Shown piece after piece: positions 1 through 7,755 of a DNA stretch of 15,430 nucleotides. The notes under the pieces were generated by a model that saw nothing but the letters and a program-made list of their open reading frames with translations, had not been told where the DNA came from and did no database searches. This DNA comes from Gammaproteobacteria bacterium. Lineage in GTDB: Bacteria; Pseudomonadota; Gammaproteobacteria; GCA-001735895. Both the position numbers and the translations under genes were made by a program. The stretch's first letter is position 1. Each line of letters starts with the position of its first letter. The stretch is from contig JAOUJX010000050.1 in assembly GCA_029882955.1 (NCBI GenBank), positions 1 through 15,430 on the forward strand, given 5' to 3'.

Positions 1-109
1 CTGCTCGTTGCGCGTCCTGGTTGAACAGTTCGCGCATGTGCAGGCTGTTAATCTGTTTTTGATGACCCGACAGTGCCTGCCAGGCTGTAGTTTGCGTCAG
101 TAAACTCAT
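1..109 (-). CDS. pgi: Glucose-6-phosphate isomerase, N-terminal fragment (cut by window edge)
   Basis: Reading the minus strand from the ATG at 109-107 gives 36 open codons with no stop before the window ends. They include the stretches TTAWQALSGHQ and SLHMRELFNQDAQRA. This matches the N-terminus of proteobacterial glucose-6-phosphate isomerase, where an AW-x-AL-x-x-H segment is followed by an (L/I)-x-x-LF-x-x-D segment. The full enzyme (about 550 residues, cytoplasmic) interconverts glucose-6-phosphate and fructose-6-phosphate in glycolysis and gluconeogenesis; only about 6% is visible. The start lies 10 bases after the stop of the ADP-forming ligase, with a weak GAGA-type ribosome site overlapping that stop. 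Co-transcription with the catabolic operon is therefore possible, though pgi is unrelated to it. The call rests on a short fragment recognised by eye. Confidence 0.78.
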   Translation of the reverse strand, partial: MSLLTQTTAWQALSGHQKQINSLHMRELFNQDAQRA

Positions 110-119
110 GGTAAGGATC

Positions 120-2225
120 TCAGGTGAACAGGTCAGGACTGTTGCAACGGGTAATGACCAGGGCGTCGGCGGCAATAGCTGAATGCTCATTGACGATTAC
201 CGGGTTGATGTCTATCTCGCCAACAACATCTCTTAATTCAAATGCCAGCCACGATAATTTTACGATCATTTCTATCAGAGCCTGACGATTGCCCGGGGCA
301 CTGCCGCGTACACCGCTGAGCAGTTTATCTATTTCCAGCGTGGCGAGTAGCTCATCGGCTTCTTCAGCTGAAACCGGGCATAGCGCGACGGCTCGGTCCG
401 ATATGAACTCAATGAAGATGCCACCCGCTGCGACCATGATCATAGGCCCAAACTGGGGATCGTTGATAATGCCCAAACCGACCTCGGTGCCTTTGTCGAC
501 CATTTCTGTTAACAAAGCAGAAGGGCCCAGGCGTTGGCTAAGATCACAATAGTGTTCGAGTAATTCCCTCTCACTTCTGATATCGGCCATCACGCCACCG
601 GCATCACTCTTATGCTGGATGCCCGCTTCGGCAGTTTTCAGTACCAGCGGGAAGTTCAATTTTTTTGCCGCGTCGAGCAAGGATGAATTATCGTTAACTG
701 GCACCTGAGCAGGCGTGGTCACGCCAAAATCGGCCAACATAGGAAGGGCTTCGGATTCACTCACTATCGCTTGTTCAGCCAGCTTCTTGCGCCAGTTTTC
801 AATCCAGTGCGAAGACCATCCAGGGTTCGCGGGCGATGGCTTGCTGATTTTTTTAAAAGTCTGGTAGGCAAACAAATGTTTGAATGCCAGCAGTGTTTCC
901 CGTATCCCGTCGATTATAGGAATACCCTGCTGGTAACCTCGCCGACATAGATTGTCGTGGCTTAAATCGCTATAACAGTTTCCCAGGGCTATCGGTTTGC
1001 CGGTCTTTTCGGCCACCGCTTGCACCACGCGATATATCGCTTCGGAGAGGAAATAGCCGTCGCGGAAATTACTAAAGAAAACGCCGCCGGCAACCTTGGG
1101 GTCTTCCATCAGATGAGTAATACAGGAAAGAAACCGATTCTCAAAGTTATCGTGTGTACCCCAGATATCGAGCGGGTTTTCGGCTTTTAGGCCGGGATCG
1201 AGAAAAGTTTGAATTCTGTCTTTGGTGCTATCGCCGATCTCGGCAAATTCGACATCCTGCTCATGGGCGATATCGGCAACCAGCTCTCTGAAGCCACCGG
1301 ACTCCTGTATGGTGGCGAGCGCTCCCGGATGACTGACATAATTATTCTGCAGCAGCATTAAAACTGCGGCCATCTCATCGAAATCGTCGACCGGGATAAC
1401 ACCATAGCGCCGATACAGGGCTTCAAAGGCCGCGTGGTTACCCGCGACAGCACCCGTATGGGTTAAAGCCATCTCGGCGCTTAATGGTGATTTTCCGATT
1501 TTTAAAATAACAACCGGAATGTCCTGGTTAAGCGCCTTTTGCAGTGCAGCGACAAATGCCTCGGGATCGCGCACCGCTTCCAGAAACAGGCCAATAACCT
1601 TCGTATCGGACTGCTCCAGCGACCAGTCCATATAGTCTGCCACTGTCGTGCTCATTTCATTGCCGCTGGAGACGCAAAGATTGAAACCAAGTCGGCAACC
1701 GTTATGACAAAGCGCGGTAAAGGCCGATCCTGATTGAGCGATATAGCTAATGCCGCCTTTTTGTATGTTGGCGGATTTTGGGAATATGCCAACATGAAGA
1801 TCATCGTGGACATTGTAAAAGCCCATGCCGTTGGCACCACAAATGGCGATTCCGGCATCACGCGCCATGCTGGTTAAGCGGGCTAACAGAGGAGGGTGAG
1901 TATCCTCGTCAAGAATTCCACTGGAATATATGGTTACTGCTTTTGCGCCCTGGTGAATAGCGGCCTGCAAGGCAGATTCCAGCTGTAAATTAGAAAGCGC
2001 CAATACTACGTGATCGACTGCATTTGGTAATGATTCCAGCGTCGGATAGCAGGTTAATCCGTTAATCGACTCGCACCGTGGATTGACCGGATAAATGTCG
2101 CCGGTATATGTCGAATTGATGACCATATCGGCCAGTATGAAACCAGGACTATCCGGTTTGTCAGAAGCTCCGACCAGGGCGATCGAACGCGGTTTCAATA
2201 GCGGGTCGAGCGGATGGCTACTCAT
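120..2225 (-). CDS. ADP-forming acyl-CoA synthetase (acetate--CoA ligase family, alpha-beta fusion)
   Basis: The 701-residue cytoplasmic protein has the fused layout of NDP-forming acyl-CoA synthetases. A CoA-binding Rossmann domain (about 8-135, with IALVGASDKP at 15-24) comes first, then two succinyl-CoA-ligase-like domains (about 150-460) and a C-terminal ATP-grasp domain (about 485-690). The phosphohistidine motif LTHTGAVAG is present with His256. The ATP-grasp part carries KTAEAGIQHKSDAGGV (530-545) and EIDINPVIV (670-678), both normal for active members. No C-terminal GNAT domain follows, so it is not a Pat-type protein acetyltransferase. Such enzymes catalyse acid + CoA + ATP to acyl-CoA + ADP + Pi, reversibly; the acid is not predictable here. 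The ATG overlaps the stop of the upstream crotonase gene as ATGA, indicating translational coupling. It is the last catabolic gene before pgi. Confidence 0.9.
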   Translation of the reverse strand: MSSHPLDPLLKPRSIALVGASDKPDSPGFILADMVINSTYTGDIYPVNPRCESINGLTCYPTLESLPNAVDHVVLALSNLQLESALQAAIHQGAKAVTIYSSGILDEDTHPPLLARLTSMARDAGIAICGANGMGFYNVHDDLHVGIFPKSANIQKGGISYIAQSGSAFTALCHNGCRLGFNLCVSSGNEMSTTVADYMDWSLEQSDTKVIGLFLEAVRDPEAFVAALQKALNQDIPVVILKIGKSPLSAEMALTHTGAVAGNHAAFEALYRRYGVIPVDDFDEMAAVLMLLQNNYVSHPGALATIQESGGFRELVADIAHEQDVEFAEIGDSTKDRIQTFLDPGLKAENPLDIWGTHDNFENRFLSCITHLMEDPKVAGGVFFSNFRDGYFLSEAIYRVVQAVAEKTGKPIALGNCYSDLSHDNLCRRGYQQGIPIIDGIRETLLAFKHLFAYQTFKKISKPSPANPGWSSHWIENWRKKLAEQAIVSESEALPMLADFGVTTPAQVPVNDNSSLLDAAKKLNFPLVLKTAEAGIQHKSDAGGVMADIRSERELLEHYCDLSQRLGPSALLTEMVDKGTEVGLGIINDPQFGPMIMVAAGGIFIEFISDRAVALCPVSAEEADELLATLEIDKLLSGVRGSAPGNRQALIEMIVKLSWLAFELRDVVGEIDINPVIVNEHSAIAADALVITRCNSPDLFT

Positions 2226-3037
2226 GATCGTTTTAATCTGCCTTCACGCCAGGCCAAAGCCGCTTTCATGCCCTTGTCGCGTAGAACCTGGTTGAATTGT
2301 CGCCTCATCGGTGTCTCGGTGGTTTCGATCTGTACCGAGATATCGACACCCATCGCCAGCGCCTTGCTCATACCCATGATTTCGTAACTTTGATTAATTG
2401 CCTGTTTGGTGAGCCTGACCGAATCGGGATCCATTAAAGCGACTTCCCCGGCGAGCGCGAGGCCTCTGCCTAACCCTTCATTGACTGCAACAACCTCGTT
2501 GACGATGCCGATGTTGAGTGCTTCAGCGGCTGACATACGGGTTTCCCCGGAGAGTAGCATTTGCTTTGCGTGTTTGGGACTGGTGTACCAGGGCATTAAC
2601 AACGCGACGATGCTGCTCCCGAAACGTACCTCGGGTTCACCGAACAGGCTGTTTTCTTCGCAGATCGTCATGTCACAGGCTAGCGCGAGTTCGAAGCCAC
2701 CGGCGAGTGCGTAACCTTGTACGACGGCTATGGTTGGCTTAGGGAAATGCCAGAAGCGCATGATGACATCGAAGTCGTACTCAATTGCCGCGCGCCACTC
2801 TGCTTCTCCTTTGCGATTCGCATCTACACCGGACTGTAAATCGAATCCTGAACAAAAAGACCGGCCATTGCCGTTAAGCACAACGGTGTAAACACTATCG
2901 TTAGTTCCGATCTGATCGAGTGCAGCTTCCAGTTCCAGTAGCATAGTCTTGTTGATTGCATTGAGCTTTTCCGGCCGATTAAGCGTAATAATGGCGACCG
3001 GACCCTGTTGATTTAACTCGATGGTTTCGAAAGACAT
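2222..3037 (-). CDS. Enoyl-CoA hydratase/isomerase family protein (crotonase)
   Basis: The 271-residue length is typical of single-domain crotonases. The oxyanion-hole segment NGNGRSFCSGFDL (55-67) and the second segment GYALAGGFELALACD (108-122) are both clear. The two glutamates used by hydratases (Glu144 and Glu164 in the rat enzyme) correspond to Glu116 in GGFELAL and Glu136 in GEPEVRFG, so hydration of a 2-enoyl-CoA is plausible. The usual PGAGGTQRL segment after the second glutamate is replaced by SSIVALLMPW, which marks a divergent subfamily; isomerase or hydrolase activity cannot be excluded. The ATG at 3037 follows an 83-base gap after the CaiB gene and has no good Shine-Dalgarno sequence. 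The 3' end overlaps the ADP-forming ligase by 4 bases. Probable role: a beta-oxidation-type step on the acyl-CoA made by the ligases of the operon. Confidence 0.88.
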   Translation of the reverse strand: MSFETIELNQQGPVAIITLNRPEKLNAINKTMLLELEAALDQIGTNDSVYTVVLNGNGRSFCSGFDLQSGVDANRKGEAEWRAAIEYDFDVIMRFWHFPKPTIAVVQGYALAGGFELALACDMTICEENSLFGEPEVRFGSSIVALLMPWYTSPKHAKQMLLSGETRMSAAEALNIGIVNEVVAVNEGLGRGLALAGEVALMDPDSVRLTKQAINQSYEIMGMSKALAMGVDISVQIETTETPMRRQFNQVLRDKGMKAALAWREGRLKRS

Positions 3038-3120
3038 AGCATTGATATCAATTTGAACGATGGGGCGATTTAATCAGTTTTCTATTAGTTACACAAAGCA
3101 TACGAGTCATTCGACGATTT

Positions 3121-4206
3121 TCACCAACGCAGAAGTTCCAGATTGGTAATTTCGCTGAAGTCCGGATCTAATTCGACACTTTGTTGATTAATCCGGCCTG
3201 GGTAGTTCGGGCCATGTTGCGTTATCGATTCGCGCGCCCGTATCTGGCTTTGCTCCGCTAATTCGAACGGTTCGACGAGTGCTTCATAGCAACAATCGAC
3301 ATCCGCTAGTAACTTATTCCAATGTGTCCTGGGGTGGCTGGCGAATAGCCGCCTGCATTCTTCGATGAGTGACGTCTGTGGCATGGTTTCGAATTGCCGA
3401 CCGATCCAGTCTTTTTGTCCGGCGGTTGTACAGAAGTTTGACCAGAAGTGGGGCTCCAGAGCGCCGAGACTGATGAAGTTGCCATCGCTGCACCGATAGA
3501 TGTTATAGCAGGCCATGCCCCCACTGAGTAAACCTTCGCCTCGGGTTTCGCTTTGTTCAAAAAAGCTCAGGTATTGCCAGGACAGGGCTGATTCAAACAG
3601 ACTGATATCGAGGTAGGCCCCGATCCGGTGTTTTTGCTGAGCATAGAGAGCAGCGAGAATGCTGGTGCTGGCCTGCATGGCGCCTGCGTGGTCGGCAATC
3701 GGCGGATAGGAAATAACCGGTTTCTCGGCAAGACCACTAACCGACAGGCCTGAACTGGCGGCGAGGTAATTGATATCGTGCCCCGCGCGATTGCGGTACG
3801 GTCCGGTTTGTCCATATCCGGATAATGCACAGTGGATAATAGAAGGCTTGAGTTGTTTTAATCTTTCCTCACCAAAGCCCAGCTTTTCCAGCACGCCAGG
3901 TCGAAATGACTCGAGTAATACATTGGCACCGCTAATCAGTTCGGAGAGTAGCTGGCTGTCGGTCGGTTTTTTTAAATCGAGTCGACAGATGCGTTTGCCG
4001 CGATTGAGATGCCGGTATATTGGAGAGACCCCCTGGTTGCCCTGATACAGAATTCTGCGCATCGGGTCGCCATCGGGGGGCTCGATTTTAATGACTTCAG
4101 CACCCAGGTCAGCGAGTTGGCGAGTAGCAAAGGGACCCGGGATATACTGGGAAAGGTCGAGTACCCTGACGCCTTCGAGCAGTGCTCTGGTAGCGGTCCT
4201 GGTCAA
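3121..4206 (-). CDS. CaiB/BaiF CoA-transferase family protein, alpha-methylacyl-CoA racemase-like
   Basis: The 361-residue cytoplasmic protein opens with the family hallmark GVRVLDLSQYIPGPFATRQLADLGAEVIKIE, given here as key residues 12-42. It also has LNRGKR (67-72) and LLESFRPGVLEKLG (97-110). AGHDINYLA (141-149) holds the aspartate used by class III CoA transferases (Asp144). It also matches all three catalytic positions of alpha-methylacyl-CoA racemase (His126, Asp156, Glu241 in the mycobacterial enzyme): His143, Asp172 in IADHAG and Glu251 in LGALEPHFW. The length is close to the 360 residues of that racemase. Epimerisation of 2-methylacyl-CoA is therefore the preferred reading, with CoA transfer the alternative. 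The only reasonable in-frame start is TTG at 4206-4204, eight bases after the PaaK-like stop. A nearby ATG at 4211-4209 is out of frame and meets a stop after one codon. Confidence 0.85.
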   Translation of the reverse strand: MTRTATRALLEGVRVLDLSQYIPGPFATRQLADLGAEVIKIEPPDGDPMRRILYQGNQGVSPIYRHLNRGKRICRLDLKKPTDSQLLSELISGANVLLESFRPGVLEKLGFGEERLKQLKPSIIHCALSGYGQTGPYRNRAGHDINYLAASSGLSVSGLAEKPVISYPPIADHAGAMQASTSILAALYAQQKHRIGAYLDISLFESALSWQYLSFFEQSETRGEGLLSGGMACYNIYRCSDGNFISLGALEPHFWSNFCTTAGQKDWIGRQFETMPQTSLIEECRRLFASHPRTHWNKLLADVDCCYEALVEPFELAEQSQIRARESITQHGPNYPGRINQQSVELDPDFSEITNLELLRW

Positions 4207-4214
4207 GTCATGCT

Positions 4215-5435
4215 CTAGTCGTATTGACGAATGTCGTCGATGACCTTGCCATCGTTAGCGAGATTGCCGATATGGGTTAACTCTACTTCGCAGCGAAGTT
4301 TGCAAATATTTCGAAAGCTATCGGCAATCGATGCGGATAGAGGTTCGTCACCATTGTCGGTTTCGCATAGCAGTTTGATCTGATCGGCTTCATTCTGCCA
4401 GTCGATTATCAGTCGTGCACGACTAATTTCCGGGTGTCGCTTTACTACTTTGTCGATCTGTTCGGGGTGGATGAACATGCCACGAACCTTCGCCGTCTGG
4501 TCGGCGCGCCCCATCCAGCCCTTGATGCGTGTATTAGTGCGACCACAGGGGCTGCTGCCTTCCATGATTGCCGATAAATCACCGGTAGCGAAGCGAATGA
4601 GCGGATAGTCTGGATTGAAATTAGTGACAATGACTTCACCGACTTCGCCATCGGGCAGGCCTTCGCCGGTACCAGGCCGGACTATCTCAAGGTAAACACC
4701 TTCGTCGATGATCAGGCCTTCCTGAGCGCTGGATTCATAGGCAATCACACCAAGATCGGCGGTAGCGTAGCATTGTTGAGCTCGAATGCCGCGTTCGACA
4801 AAGTGACTGCGAATCGATGGTGGCAGGGCTTCGCCTCCGAACAGGGCCTTGTTGATCGAACTGACATCGGCACCAAGTTCATCGGCCTTTTCGAGAATAA
4901 TTTTAAGAAACGAAGGCGTGCCGACATAAGCCTGGGGCCTGAGATCGGCGATAGTCTGTACCTGTAGTTCGGTTTGACCGACACCAGCGGGTATGACGGC
5001 ACAACCGAGGGCTTTAGCACCACTTTCGACCATCGCGCCAGCCGGAGTAAAGTGATAGGAGAAACAGTTGTGAATCAAATCACCGGGACGGATGCCTGCG
5101 GCGTATAAAGTCCGTGCAAATCGCCAGAAATCTGGGCGATCACTACCGGGTTCGTAAATCGGCCCCGGCGAGGCAAAAATATTGGTTAAACGACCGGCGC
5201 TGATAGCTGAGTAGCCGCCAAACGGTGGATTGTCTTTTTGCAGTTCAAGCAATGATGACTTGCGTGTTAATGGCAGGTTGGCAAAGTCCTGGAGTGACTC
5301 AATATCCGGGAGTCTATTCTGGTAGGCGGGTGCTTTTTGTCTGGCAAGCTTTAGTTGTTGTTGAATCGACTGGAGCAGTCGAGTCTGGCGCTGCTCCGGG
5401 TCACTGGTTTCAAGCTGATCATAAAAAAAACTCAT
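4215..5435 (-). CDS. PaaK-like AMP-binding protein (phenylacetate--CoA ligase family)
   Basis: At 406 residues this is slightly shorter than PaaK (about 430-440). Late adenylation motifs are readable: RFATGDLS (281-288), GRADQTAKVRGMFIHPEQI (309-327) and a C-terminal catalytic-lysine context NDGKVIDDI (Lys397). The A5-like region is YATADLGVIAYES (223-235). Where PaaK has the Ser/Thr/Gly-rich phosphate loop (SSGTTG type), this protein reads IFASPGPIYEPGS (86-98). That is unusual for a functional adenylate former, but I recall similar forms in related ligases of other proteobacteria. Expected reaction: an aromatic or other carboxylic acid + ATP + CoA to acyl-CoA + AMP + PPi. It starts with ATG 12 bases after livF, which ties it to the importer. 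Codons 2-5 contain a run of eight T (5430-5423 on the minus strand). Confidence 0.8.
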   Translation of the reverse strand: MSFFYDQLETSDPEQRQTRLLQSIQQQLKLARQKAPAYQNRLPDIESLQDFANLPLTRKSSLLELQKDNPPFGGYSAISAGRLTNIFASPGPIYEPGSDRPDFWRFARTLYAAGIRPGDLIHNCFSYHFTPAGAMVESGAKALGCAVIPAGVGQTELQVQTIADLRPQAYVGTPSFLKIILEKADELGADVSSINKALFGGEALPPSIRSHFVERGIRAQQCYATADLGVIAYESSAQEGLIIDEGVYLEIVRPGTGEGLPDGEVGEVIVTNFNPDYPLIRFATGDLSAIMEGSSPCGRTNTRIKGWMGRADQTAKVRGMFIHPEQIDKVVKRHPEISRARLIIDWQNEADQIKLLCETDNGDEPLSASIADSFRNICKLRCEVELTHIGNLANDGKVIDDIRQYD

Positions 5436-5447
5436 GCTAGGTCCGCA

Positions 5448-6284
5448 TCAGGTTAACCAACGTTTACGGCGTCGGTAGTGTTTGACTTCGCGGAAGTTAA
5501 CCCGTTCGCCTTCGCTGATGCCAAGGTAAAATTCTTTTACGTCGGTATTTTCGCGTAAGTCAGCTGCACTACCGTCGAGCACAACCCGGCCGTTTTCAAG
5601 TATGTAGCCGTGTTTGGCATAACGCAGTGCGATATTGGTATTTTGTTCGGCGAGCAGGAAGGTCACGCCTTCTTTTTCATTCAGGCGTTCGACGATTTCA
5701 AAAATCTCTTCTACCAGTTGTGGTGCCAGACCCATCGACGGCTCGTCGAGTAATATCATCTTCGGGCGCGACATGAGTGCACGACCGATGGCTATCATTT
5801 GTTGCTCACCACCGGAGGTATACCCGGCCTGTGATTTGTAGCGTTCTTTCAGTCTGGGAAAATAGCTATAAACCAGCTCAAGATCCTTTTGAATCGCGGC
5901 GCCACCATCCTTACGTGTATAGGCACCGGTTAATAAATTTTCTTCGACGGTTAAGTGTTCGAAGCAGTGACGACCTTCCATTACCTGGATGACGCCCTGT
6001 TGAACCAGGTCAGCAGAGGTTAGCCCGTCGATGCGCTTACCCTGGAATTCGATACTGCCTTTGGTGATATCACCGCGTTCGGCCCGCAGCAAATTCGAAA
6101 TAGATTTCAGCGTGGTGGATTTCCCCGCGCCATTAGCACCGAGCAGGGCAACAATGCCCTGCTCGGGTACTTCAAGAGAAACACCTTTTAATACCAGTAT
6201 GACGTGATCATAAATCACCTCGATATTGTTGACCGACAACATGATGTTTTTGTCAGTTTGTTCTACCTTGGTATCCACGTTCAA
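5448..6284 (-). CDS. livF: Branched-chain amino acid-type ABC importer, ATP-binding protein LivF
   Basis: The second ATPase of the importer, 278 residues from TTG at 6284 or 264 from the internal ATG at 6242. The body begins MLSVNNIEVIYDHVILVLKG, a typical LivF opening, so the 14 residues before it are uncertain. Neither start has a good ribosome site; the TTG has a GGGA about 6 bases upstream. Walker A is GANGAGKS (49-56, TTG numbering), the ABC signature TSGGEQ is at 156-161 and Walker B MILLDE at 176-181. The switch region reads LLAEQN, with Gln in place of the switch His, as is usual for LivF. The variant QVMEGRHCFEHLTVEENL (100-117) sits where LivF normally has PEGR. It works at the inner face of the membrane with LivG, LivH and LivM. 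It lies between the binding-protein gene (34-base gap) and the PaaK-like gene (12-base gap). Confidence 0.9.
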   Translation of the reverse strand: MNVDTKVEQTDKNIMLSVNNIEVIYDHVILVLKGVSLEVPEQGIVALLGANGAGKSTTLKSISNLLRAERGDITKGSIEFQGKRIDGLTSADLVQQGVIQVMEGRHCFEHLTVEENLLTGAYTRKDGGAAIQKDLELVYSYFPRLKERYKSQAGYTSGGEQQMIAIGRALMSRPKMILLDEPSMGLAPQLVEEIFEIVERLNEKEGVTFLLAEQNTNIALRYAKHGYILENGRVVLDGSAADLRENTDVKEFYLGISEGERVNFREVKHYRRRKRWLT

Positions 6285-6318
6285 ATTAATCCCGTCTGCT
6301 GGTTAAAAGGATAATCGT

Positions 6319-7632
6319 TTAGTTACAAATGCGAGGAACAACGTTGTTTTCCTTCGCATATTGTGCTGAATCTTCAGCAATTAATGGTCCGGTGATATCA
6401 CGCAGTGGATCGTAGAATTTACTCACGATGCTCCACTTCTTGGCCTTCGCATCCCATTGTTGCAGTGCGACCTTACCGGGTCCTTCATGGTTATCACAGG
6501 TGATTTTAACCGGGATTGTAAAATTAGGCAGTCCGAGTTCTTTTAAACGAGCTTCGTCGACATCCAGTGCTTCGAAACCGTCTCTTAGGTGTACGCCCTT
6601 GATTTTATTGGTGCCGTGGATTTCCATGGCCTTACGAACTGCTTCAGAAGTCCACATGGCGGCAACCAGTCCCCGGTTATAAAGAACTTCGCCGATACGA
6701 TCACGCTCACCATGCCCCTTACCCTTGTCATAGACATGTTTCTTGATGTCGTCATGCGCAGGGAAGTTATCACCAGGTTGATGGAAGGCACCCGACAGGT
6801 AACCGTCGGCCTTATCACCCGCTGGGATAACGTCATTTTCAGAACCTGACCACCAGACACCGATGAAATGATCCATTGGGAAACGAATCGAAGCGGCTTC
6901 TTTAATAGCAACCTGATTCATAACACCCCAACCCCACATCATCACCCAGTCAGGGCGCTCTTTGCGAATTTGCAGCCAGGTTGCTTTTTGTTCCTGACCA
7001 GGATGGTCGACTGGCAACAGCATTAATTCAAATCCAAATTTTGCGGCAGCGCTTTCGAGAGTACGAATAGGCTCTTTACCGTAGGCAGAATTATGGTAAA
7101 CCAAAGCTATTTTCTTTCCCTTTAACTTGTCCATGCCGCCTTCTTTGTCAGCGATGTATTGAACAAATACGGTAGCCTGACTCCAGTAAGTCGCAGGAAA
7201 GTTAAATACCCAGGGGAAAACCTTGCCGTTAGCGGCTGAGGTACGACCATAGCCCATTGAGAATATGGGGATTCTATCAACGCTGGACTTGGGGATTAAC
7301 TGATAGGTAATACCCGTTGATAATGGCTGGTAGACCAATGCACCAGAATCACCCTGACCCTTGGTGTTTTCGTAACACTCTACACCGCGCTTGGTGTTAT
7401 AGGCTGTTTCACAAGGGACTAAATTAATTTTTGTGTCATTAATGCCACCGTCGCGCTCGTTCAACATGGTGAGGTAATCGCTAAAGCCGTTGGCAAATGG
7501 AATGCCATTTGGTGCGTAGGGGCCGGTACGATAATCGAGAGTTGGTATTGTCAGCTCGTAAGCGCTGACCGTCCCGCCGAGAAGTGGTACTGCGAGTAAA
7601 GCAGCCACCAGGGTTTTGGTTATACTTTTCAT
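6319..7632 (-). CDS. Periplasmic substrate-binding protein of the Liv-type ABC importer
   Basis: The 437-residue protein starts with a classical signal peptide: Lys2 and Lys6, a hydrophobic core LVAALLAVPLLGG, and a likely cleavage after VSA at residue 24. The mature part is a type I periplasmic binding fold (Peripla_BP_6 type). Its cues are PYAPNGIPFANGF (38-50), a central KGKKIALVYHNSAYG (171-185) and RPDWVMMWGWG (226-236). It would capture the substrate and deliver it to LivH/LivM. Aromatic residues are frequent in likely ligand regions (WGWG 233-236, WW 260-261), which hints at a hydrophobic or aromatic ligand rather than a plain amino acid. Four cysteines (74, 86, 379, 436) in the exported part could form disulfides. 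The ATG has the strongest ribosome site in the window and a 123-base leader, suggesting higher expression than its neighbours. The ligand is unknown. Confidence 0.88.
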   Translation of the reverse strand: MKSITKTLVAALLAVPLLGGTVSAYELTIPTLDYRTGPYAPNGIPFANGFSDYLTMLNERDGGINDTKINLVPCETAYNTKRGVECYENTKGQGDSGALVYQPLSTGITYQLIPKSSVDRIPIFSMGYGRTSAANGKVFPWVFNFPATYWSQATVFVQYIADKEGGMDKLKGKKIALVYHNSAYGKEPIRTLESAAAKFGFELMLLPVDHPGQEQKATWLQIRKERPDWVMMWGWGVMNQVAIKEAASIRFPMDHFIGVWWSGSENDVIPAGDKADGYLSGAFHQPGDNFPAHDDIKKHVYDKGKGHGERDRIGEVLYNRGLVAAMWTSEAVRKAMEIHGTNKIKGVHLRDGFEALDVDEARLKELGLPNFTIPVKITCDNHEGPGKVALQQWDAKAKKWSIVSKFYDPLRDITGPLIAEDSAQYAKENNVVPRICN

Positions 7633-7640
7633 TTTCTTTG

Positions 7641-7648
7641 CTTCCTCC
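7641..7648 (-). promoter_or_regulatory. Strong Shine-Dalgarno site for the binding-protein gene
   Basis: The minus strand reads GGAGGAAG, ending 8 bases before the ATG at 7632. No other gene in the window has a site this close to consensus. It fixes the start of the binding-protein gene and fits the usual need for excess binding protein over membrane components. Confidence 0.75.
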
Positions 7649-7755
7649 GGTTTATGTACAGGATGTGCGCTATGCCGATTTTTCTGGAGTAAAAAACGGC
7701 TAACTAACTACATCTCAAATTAAACGCTTAGTTGCGCTCCCATAATCTAAAAAAA

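Noticed and set aside
3041..3052. 12-bp palindrome ATTGATATCAAT just before the crotonase ATG
   Set aside because: AT-rich and short, no second copy and no promoter elements of quality near it; too likely by chance.
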